A stretch of DNA of 58,551 nucleotides from an uncultured Prevotella sp. (GTDB lineage: Bacteria; Bacteroidota; Bacteroidia; Bacteroidales; Bacteroidaceae). The stretch covers positions 1-58,551 of the forward strand of contig CALUKU010000018.1 of assembly GCA_944321295.1 (NCBI GenBank), in the 5' to 3' direction. Under the pieces are notes generated by a model, which searched no databases, was not told the DNA's origin, and saw nothing but the letters and a program-made list of their open reading frames with translations. This document shows, one piece after another, positions 51,472 through 58,551 of the stretch. The translations under genes and the position numbers were made by a program. The stretch's first letter is position 1, and each line of letters starts with the position of its first letter.

Positions 51472-51479
51472 TAAATTTG
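51472..51479 (+). promoter_or_regulatory. -7 promoter box of the OPT transporter gene
   Basis: TAAATTTG followed by C, 49 bp before the ATG at 51529. Confidence 0.6.
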
Positions 51480-51528
51480 CGCCATTATGTGAAAACATCC
51501 CGGACAAACAATAAACGTAAATAAAACT

Positions 51529-53514
51529 ATGGAAGACTTGGAAAAAGACGGAGTGCGGCTGCCAGACAACGCGTTCCGCGAACTTAAGGAGGGCGAGCAG
51601 TACCGCCCCGTGATGGATCCACAAAAGACTTATCCCGAAGTGAACACATGGTCGGTGACGTGGGGCCTGCTGATGGCCGTCCTCTTCTCGGCCGCCGCGG
51701 CCTACCTCGGCCTGCGCGTGGGACAGGTGTTCGAGGCCGCCATACCCATCGCCATAATAGCCGTGGGCGTGTCGACGGCCGCCAAAAGGCGCAACCCCCT
51801 CGGCGAGAACGTCATCATACAGAGCATCGGCGCCTGCTCGGGCGCCGTGGTGGCAGGCTCGATATTCACCCTGCCCGCCATCTACATACTTGAAGACAAG
51901 TATCCGGGCATGGGCGTGTCGTTCGTCGAGGTGTTCCTCAGCTCGCTGCTGGGCGGCGTCCTCGGCATACTGTTCCTCATCCCGTTCCGCAAGTATTTCG
52001 TCAGCGACATGCACGGCAAGTACCCCTTCCCCGAGGCTACGGCCACCACGCAGGTGATAGTCAGCGGCGCCAAGGGCGGCAAGCAGGCCAAGCCGTTGCT
52101 GCTGGCCGGACTGGTGGGCGGAGTGTATGACTTCATCGTGGCCACCTTCGGCTGGTGGAACGAGAACTTCACCACGCGCGTAATAGGCCTCGGCGAGCAG
52201 CTCGCCGACAAGGCCAAGCTCGTGTTCAAGGTAAACACCGGCGCCGCAGTGCTTGGCCTCGGCTTCATCATCGGCTTGAAGTACGCCCTCATCATCTGCC
52301 TCGGCTCGCTGGCGGTGTGGTGGCTCATCGTGCCGCTTATGTCGGTGTTCTTCCACGACCAGGTGCTCAACCTCTGGGACCCGTCAATCACCACGGCCGT
52401 AGGCGACATGTCGCCCGAGCAGATTTTCAACTCTTACGGCAAGTACATCGGTATCGGCGGCATAGCCATGGCCGGCATAATAGGCATAATCAACTCTTGG
52501 GGAATAATCAAGAACGCCGTTGGCCTGGCCGCGCGCGAAATGCGCGGAGGCAAGAACGACGGCCGCCAGACCAAGCGCACGCAGCGCGACATACCGTTTA
52601 AGATTATCGCCATCGGCTCGATAGCAACCATTCTGATAACCTTCATCTTCTTCTGGGCAGGCGTGATGAAGGGCAACATGCTCTTCGCCGTCGTCGGCAT
52701 ACTGCTCGTTGCGATTATAGCCTTCCTCTTCACCACCGTGGCCGCCAACGCGATAGCCATCGTAGGCAGCAACCCCGTGTCGGGCATGACGCTCATGACG
52801 CTAATCCTCGCCTCCGTGGTTATGGTGGCCGTAGGCCTCAAGGGCACGGGCGGCATGGTGGCGGCGCTCATCATGGGCGGCGTAGTATGCACGGCCCTGT
52901 CGATGGCCGGAGCCTTCGTCACCGACCTTAAGATAGGCTACTGGCTCGGCACTACGCCCAAGAAGCAGGAGACATGGAAGTTCCTCGGCACGCTGGTGTC
53001 GGCCGCAACCGTGGGCGGAGTGATGATTTTGCTCGACAAGACCTACGGCTTCTCAAGCGGACAGCTGGCCGCCCCGCAGGCCAACGCCATGGCGGCTGTC
53101 ATCGACCCGCTGATGAACGGCGTCGACGCGCCTTGGATTCTCTACGGCATCGGCGCCGTGATAGCCATCATCCTGACGCTCTGCAAGGTGCCCGCGCTTG
53201 CCTTCGCCCTCGGCATGTTCATCCCGATACAGCTCAACATCCCGCTGCTCGTGGGCGGAGCCATCAACTGGTATGTCACCACACGCTCCAAGAATCCCGA
53301 GGTTAACCAAGCCCGCGGCGAGAAAGGCACGCTCATCGCCAGCGGCTTCATTGCCGGAGGAGCGCTCATGGGAGTGCTCAGCGCGCTGCTGCGCTTCGGC
53401 GGCGTCAACCTGATGAACAACGAGTGGCTGGCCAACCCGATGTCGGAGGTGTGCGCCCTCGTGGCTTACGTGCTGCTGATTACTTACTTCATAAAGGCAA
53501 CGAAGAAAGGGTGA
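51529..53514 (+). CDS. OPT-family oligopeptide transporter
   Basis: A 661-residue membrane protein with about 16 helices, of the bacterial branch of the OPT family. Characteristic stretches are TWSVTWGLLMAVLFSAAAAYLG near residues 41-62 (two pieces), GENVIIQSIG, GKYPFPEATATTQVI and NPVSGMTLMTLILA. It should import small peptides by proton symport, fitting the peptide-handling genes at 44297-47620. The stop codon falls inside the left arm of the GGTGAGAA octamer hairpin shared with gyrB. Confidence 0.93.
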   Translation: MEDLEKDGVRLPDNAFRELKEGEQYRPVMDPQKTYPEVNTWSVTWGLLMAVLFSAAAAYLGLRVGQVFEAAIPIAIIAVGVSTAAKRRNPLGENVIIQSIGACSGAVVAGSIFTLPAIYILEDKYPGMGVSFVEVFLSSLLGGVLGILFLIPFRKYFVSDMHGKYPFPEATATTQVIVSGAKGGKQAKPLLLAGLVGGVYDFIVATFGWWNENFTTRVIGLGEQLADKAKLVFKVNTGAAVLGLGFIIGLKYALIICLGSLAVWWLIVPLMSVFFHDQVLNLWDPSITTAVGDMSPEQIFNSYGKYIGIGGIAMAGIIGIINSWGIIKNAVGLAAREMRGGKNDGRQTKRTQRDIPFKIIAIGSIATILITFIFFWAGVMKGNMLFAVVGILLVAIIAFLFTTVAANAIAIVGSNPVSGMTLMTLILASVVMVAVGLKGTGGMVAALIMGGVVCTALSMAGAFVTDLKIGYWLGTTPKKQETWKFLGTLVSAATVGGVMILLDKTYGFSSGQLAAPQANAMAAVIDPLMNGVDAPWILYGIGAVIAIILTLCKVPALAFALGMFIPIQLNIPLLVGGAINWYVTTRSKNPEVNQARGEKGTLIASGFIAGGALMGVLSALLRFGGVNLMNNEWLANPMSEVCALVAYVLLITYFIKATKKG

Positions 53515-53616
53515 GAAGGTGAGAAAGTGAGAAGGTGAGAAACAAACAAAACAAGAAGGTGAGAAAGACTGCTGCATTTCAGCATTTCTTTCTCACTTTC
53601 TCACCTTCTCACCCTT
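53507..53616. terminator. Bidirectional terminator made of GGTGAGAA octamers, second copy
   Basis: The left arm 53507-53533 and right arm 53590-53616 are perfect 27-bp complements made of GTGAGAAG words. The loop of about 56 nt contains one more copy and a small GCTGCATTTCAGC hairpin. It separates the convergent OPT and gyrB genes and matches the words of the hairpin at 10529-10625. Confidence 0.8.
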
Positions 53617-53619
53617 ACA

Positions 53620-55593
<1,974 letters not shown>

Positions 55594-55618
55594 TTTCGAG
55601 TTTATGTATAATAACGTG

Positions 55619-55626
55619 CAAAAGTA
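55619..55626 (-). promoter_or_regulatory. -7 promoter box of gyrB
   Basis: TACTTTTG followed by C on the minus strand, 25 bp before the gyrB ATG at 55593. Confidence 0.6.
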
Positions 55627-55674
55627 CTAAAAAAAAACGACGTGGCGAAATTTTAAATATTAAAAACTATTTTT

Positions 55675-55760
55675 GAGCAGACGAGCAGACAAGGGACAAG
55701 CTGACAAGAAACAAGTTACAAGCAGACGAGCAGACAAAGGACGAGCAGACAAGGGCTTTT
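55675..55760. repeat. GCAGACAAG octamer tract upstream of gyrB
   Basis: About nine imperfect copies of GAGCAGACAAG/GACAAG words in direct orientation, the same family as the inverted repeat at 4391-4580. A CACCTTCTCACCTTCCCACC tract of the GGTGAGAA family follows at 55768-55790. No inverted partner is nearby. Confidence 0.65.
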
Positions 55761-55824
55761 CTCCCCCTTTCACCTTCTCACCTTCCCACCTCTCCGTAAC
55801 CCGTTGGCTGTCAAGCGGTTTGCA

Positions 55825-55903
55825 AAAGGCCGCCTCTTGCCTTGCGAAAGGCGGCCTTTTACACGCTAAAAGGCCGCCTCTTGACGTGCAAAAGGCGGCC
55901 TTC
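55825..55903. repeat. Four-unit 22-bp palindrome array, copy 11 (gap 55594-55928)
   Basis: Cores start at 55825, 55847, 55869 and 55891. Units 1 and 3 both read AAAGGCCGCCTCT, and units 2 and 4 AAAGGCGGCCTT(T/C), so this copy shows two-unit alternation. A TTGGCTGTCAAG box lies at 55804-55815. The gap also holds the octamer tract at 55675-55790 and the gyrB promoter. Confidence 0.9.
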
Positions 55904-55928
55904 GGTGAAGCATGTAAAAAGTGAAGGA

Positions 55929-57710
55929 TTATTCAACTACTATCATCGTCCAGTATTTCAGCGACGGCACGGTGAACGTCACCTCGCCGCCGGCCTGCTT
56001 GAAGGGCAGCTCCTGCACGGCGCCTCCGAGCGCGTCGGGCGTTGCCACCCATATACGGTTGACCTTGGCCGTAGCCTTCATGCGCAGCGGCAGGTTCTCC
56101 ACGAGGCCCGGCTCGGGCATGGTGCCCTGCATGTCGCGCCAGCTGAGGTTGTCGGCGTCGATGAAGTTGAGCAGGTGAACCACCTTCCTGTCGCCCACCT
56201 GGCGTGCGAACGTGGTGACGTTGCCTAATGCGGGCGGCCACGCGGCCACCTTGACGTCAGACGTAGAGCTTACGCCGGCCTCGGTTTCCTCGCCTCCGCC
56301 GCGCAGCAGGTTCTGGTAGGCGGTCATGAAGTCGTAGTAACGCACGATGGCGTCCTTAAGCTCCTGCGTCATCGTAAGGTTGCTGTTGGGAAAATACTCC
56401 TTGCAGAGCATGTGGTCGCCAAGCTCGAGGTGGGAGCCTCCGAGGGCGAACATCACGGCGTCGGCGAGCAGCACTCCGGGGGTGTTGAACTCGCCGGGGT
56501 TGTCTGCCTTGGTGTAGTTCATGTATGCCGCGAACACCGTCTGAAGCTCGTGGCGGCCGTAAAGGCTGTTGTTGTGGATGACGTCGCGCAGCGAGCTGAA
56601 CGACGCCTCGCTGTCCCACAGCTCGTTGTAGAGGAAGTCAACGTCGCCCTGGGCTATCGAGTAAGTGCCGTAGCTGCTCACGGCGTTCATGACGAGGCGC
56701 TTGTCGGGACGGCGCTCCTTCATGGCCTTTACGAACGACTCGTAGCCCAGCTGCAGGTTGGCCTTGCCGCCGTCGTAGGTGTACAGGTTGCCACGGTCGC
56801 CCAGCTGGTCGATCTGGTAGCCGTCGAAGTCGAAGCAGGCGTACACGTCGTCGTTCCTGTCGGCTATGTACTGCTGCCACTCCTTGTTGCTCGGGTCAAC
56901 GAGGTAGATGTCGCTCTTCCACGAGTCGGGCAGGTCATGAGAGTCCTTCGTGGTGTGCTTGGTGTCCTTGAACAGGTACCACTGCTCCTTGACACCGTCA
57001 TCGGCGGCGTCAGCCAGGGCGCCGAAGCAGAGGTTGTAGAACATGGCCTTCATGCCGTAAGCGTGCTGCACGTCGATGTACTTCTTGATTACCGACGCGT
57101 AGACGTCGCGGTTGGCAATGTCCTTATACACCTCGGCGGGCTGCTCGCGGGTGCCGCCGAGGGGCCAGTGGTGCTTGTTGTGCCAGTCCTGGAACTGCAC
57201 TCCGTTGATGTGGCAGCGGTTGAGGAAGGCCATCTCCTGCTCTATCACGCCGTCAGCGGTCTTCGACGCGTCGAACGTAGCCACGAAGCCGTAGCGCGGG
57301 AAGCGCGTCCAATCGCTCGAAACGTCTACGCCGATGGTGCCGAGCACGGTTTCAGAGCCGTCGGCCTCGGTGCGGTAAACGTCTACGAGATAGCCCGTGA
57401 AGTCGGCGGCGGGCGCCGTCCACGTCCACGTGCGGCCGCCGGCGGCCTGCTCGTCTATCACTTCAGAGCCGTTGCGATAGCGCACCTTGGCGCCTGCAGG
57501 CAGGTCGGCCTCGGCGGTGAAGGTGACCGCCTCGCCGGGCTTATAGCAGGCCTTGTCGGTAGACAGGCTTACGGTGAGGTTGGCGTTCACCTTCACAACG
57601 TTAGTCACTTCGCCCGTAATGTCCACCTCGGGCATGGCCGTAGCGTTGTCGTCGTCGCTGCACGACCACAGCGCAAGCAGCGCGACGACCGAATATATCA
57701 GTTTTCTCAT
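55929..57710 (-). CDS. Glycoside hydrolase family 66 dextranase, lipoprotein
   Basis: A 593-residue lipoprotein (LLALWSCSDDD, lipidated Cys near 17). An N-terminal beta domain (about 40-130) precedes the GH66 (beta/alpha)8 barrel: RYGFVATFDASK, QFQDWHNKHHWPL, the nucleophile Asp region FDFDGYQIDQLGDRG, NAVSSYGTY, and the acid/base Glu in LYNELWDSEAS. A C-terminal beta domain ends at WTMIVVE. GH66 enzymes cut alpha-1,6-glucan (dextran) or make cyclic isomaltooligosaccharides; no CITase-specific CBM35 insertion is obvious, so dextranase is favoured. It lies 4 bp after a SusE/F-like gene, as in the BT3086-BT3091 dextran locus. Confidence 0.9.
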   Translation of the reverse strand: MRKLIYSVVALLALWSCSDDDNATAMPEVDITGEVTNVVKVNANLTVSLSTDKACYKPGEAVTFTAEADLPAGAKVRYRNGSEVIDEQAAGGRTWTWTAPAADFTGYLVDVYRTEADGSETVLGTIGVDVSSDWTRFPRYGFVATFDASKTADGVIEQEMAFLNRCHINGVQFQDWHNKHHWPLGGTREQPAEVYKDIANRDVYASVIKKYIDVQHAYGMKAMFYNLCFGALADAADDGVKEQWYLFKDTKHTTKDSHDLPDSWKSDIYLVDPSNKEWQQYIADRNDDVYACFDFDGYQIDQLGDRGNLYTYDGGKANLQLGYESFVKAMKERRPDKRLVMNAVSSYGTYSIAQGDVDFLYNELWDSEASFSSLRDVIHNNSLYGRHELQTVFAAYMNYTKADNPGEFNTPGVLLADAVMFALGGSHLELGDHMLCKEYFPNSNLTMTQELKDAIVRYYDFMTAYQNLLRGGGEETEAGVSSTSDVKVAAWPPALGNVTTFARQVGDRKVVHLLNFIDADNLSWRDMQGTMPEPGLVENLPLRMKATAKVNRIWVATPDALGGAVQELPFKQAGGEVTFTVPSLKYWTMIVVE

Positions 57711-57714
57711 TGCG

Positions 57715-58551
57715 TTATTGTTTTACTATTGTTATTGTTTCGGTAAGCTGGTTGAGCGTAATCTTGTACGTTCCGGCCTCGGCTATCTTCCACTTGTTGT
57801 CGACGTTATTGATTTCAACCTCAAGATATTGCGCCTTCAGGTTGTCGTCAGACTTGTCGATGAAGAGCATTTTCTCCTCCTGTCCTGTGGGCGCTGAGCC
57901 GTTGACGGCCGGCATGAACCATGCTCCCATCCAGTCGCTCTTCTTGTCGCAGGTGAACTTCAGCTCGCCCGTGTTGAGCGTTCCGGTCCATGTCATCACG
58001 TAGGGGTTCGACGGGTCTTGCGTCATAGGCTCGGCAACGTCGAGCGACCATCCGCCGGGCGCTGCGTCGCCCACGAGCCACATCCCGGCGTAAGGCGTGA
58101 ACTCGCGCATCATCATGCGCTCCTTGCCGCTGCGTATGTCGAGGCATATCTTGTAAGCCTTGCCCAGTTCGTCAGCCTTCAGGCGCCACTTATTGTCGGG
58201 GTCGAAGCCCTTCACGAACTCTACTGACGTGTCGGTGTAAGGCGCGTCGGGCTGAGTGGCCTTGTAGTTGTTCTCCCAACTGCCGCTGGCCGTTGCGAAC
58301 TTGAAGTCGCCCTCGTTGTTGAACTCGGCGCCGTAACGGAAGAGGAACGGGTCAAGGCCGTCCTGCGTCATCGGCTTGAAGCTGTAGCCGTCCATGCCGT
58401 CGATGAACCATATCGCGTCGTAAGGCGGCTTAACGCCGTCTGACTTGACAATGGCCATAGTGCCGTCAAGCAGGTTAAGCGTGATGGTATAGTCGTGGGC
58501 TTCGGTTATCTCGAAGAGGTTGTCGGGCTGGTCGGCCGTAGTGCGCAGCAC
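57715..58551 (-). CDS. SusE/SusF-like outer-membrane glycan-binding protein, C-terminal part (runs off the window)
   Basis: At least 278 residues, open to the right edge; the GTG at the edge is not a proven start. Repeated starch-binding-like modules end in TYKITLNQLTETITIVKQ, and the modules share YDAIWFIDGMDGYSF and YAGMWLVGDAAPGGWSL, each followed by the strands FKFAT or LKFTCDK, typical of SusE/SusF. Such lipoproteins bind glucans at the cell surface. The GH66 gene begins 4 bp downstream, so the substrate is probably an alpha-glucan such as dextran. SusD and SusC should lie further right. Confidence 0.85.
   Translation of the reverse strand: MLRTTADQPDNLFEITEAHDYTITLNLLDGTMAIVKSDGVKPPYDAIWFIDGMDGYSFKPMTQDGLDPFLFRYGAEFNNEGDFKFATASGSWENNYKATQPDAPYTDTSVEFVKGFDPDNKWRLKADELGKAYKICLDIRSGKERMMMREFTPYAGMWLVGDAAPGGWSLDVAEPMTQDPSNPYVMTWTGTLNTGELKFTCDKKSDWMGAWFMPAVNGSAPTGQEEKMLFIDKSDDNLKAQYLEVEINNVDNKWKIAEAGTYKITLNQLTETITIVKQ

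Noticed and set aside
57715-58551. Complete gene starting with GTG at the window edge.
   Set aside because: The frame remains open to the edge and lacks a signal peptide, which SusE/F-like proteins have; the gene is cut by the window.

Overview
The window reads as chromosomal DNA of a GC-rich member of the Bacteroidales, most likely Prevotella or a close relative. The evidence is Bacteroidetes-type promoters (TAnnTTTG -7 box, sometimes with TTG about 19 bp upstream), SusC and SusE/F-type outer-membrane proteins, a hybrid two-component regulator, a GH66 dextranase, a GlsA/GlsB glycine-lipid pair, DUF3943 and DUF4294 proteins, an insertion-bearing MraY, and meso-DAP-type MurE. I found no tRNA, rRNA, CRISPR array, classical insertion sequence or prophage. 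The species call is an inference.

Layout. 1-6086: the 5' part of a SusC receptor, a hybrid two-component sensor with a periplasmic sugar-binding-protein sensor, and cysS, all on minus. 6702-10524: pta, a four-helix-bundle (23S rRNA intervening-sequence) gene carried in its own inverted-repeat cassette, ackA and a 2-keto-3-deoxygluconate-type kinase. 10629-17566: lpxH-like and DUF59 genes, an M20 deacetylase, korB/korA and ferritin. 17696-25392: a phosphoethanolamine-transferase-like/Omp85-like/PCMD group, a nucleoside kinase and a Na/Pi transporter. 25567-35610: a division and cell-wall cluster (mraZ, rsmH, ftsL-like, ftsI, murE, mraY, murD, ftsW) that stops after ftsW. 36478-44101: glycine-lipid acyltransferases, an acetate/succinate CoA-transferase, and an envelope/lipid group (DUF3943, epimerase, PAP2, DUF4294). 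44297-50400: an Lrp regulator, a GATase-dipeptidase fusion and a glutaminyl-cyclase-like lipoprotein in one operon, then three FKBP isomerases. 50536-58551: sirtuin, OPT transporter, gyrB, then the end of a dextran-type locus (SusE/F-like lipoprotein and GH66).

The genes form a coherent saccharolytic anaerobe: glycan capture (SusC, SusE/F, GH66), acetate and succinate/propionate-type fermentation (pta, ackA, CoA-transferase, KorAB), peptide use (QC, dipeptidase fusion, OPT) and envelope building.

The most striking content lies between genes. Eleven intergenic regions each hold a four-unit array of a 13-bp palindrome (consensus AAAGGYNRCCTTT) at exactly 22-bp spacing, often with a TGATWATCA-like box at one edge. 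In one copy two degenerate units carry matching changes that keep a 19-bp hairpin. Other intergenic families are octamer-built inverted repeats (some acting as terminators, one reaching into a signal peptide), a tandem 66-bp promoter/leader repeat, and a 461-bp intervening-sequence-like cassette between pta and ackA. A predicted MraZ operator (GTGG at 10-bp spacing) lies upstream of mraZ.
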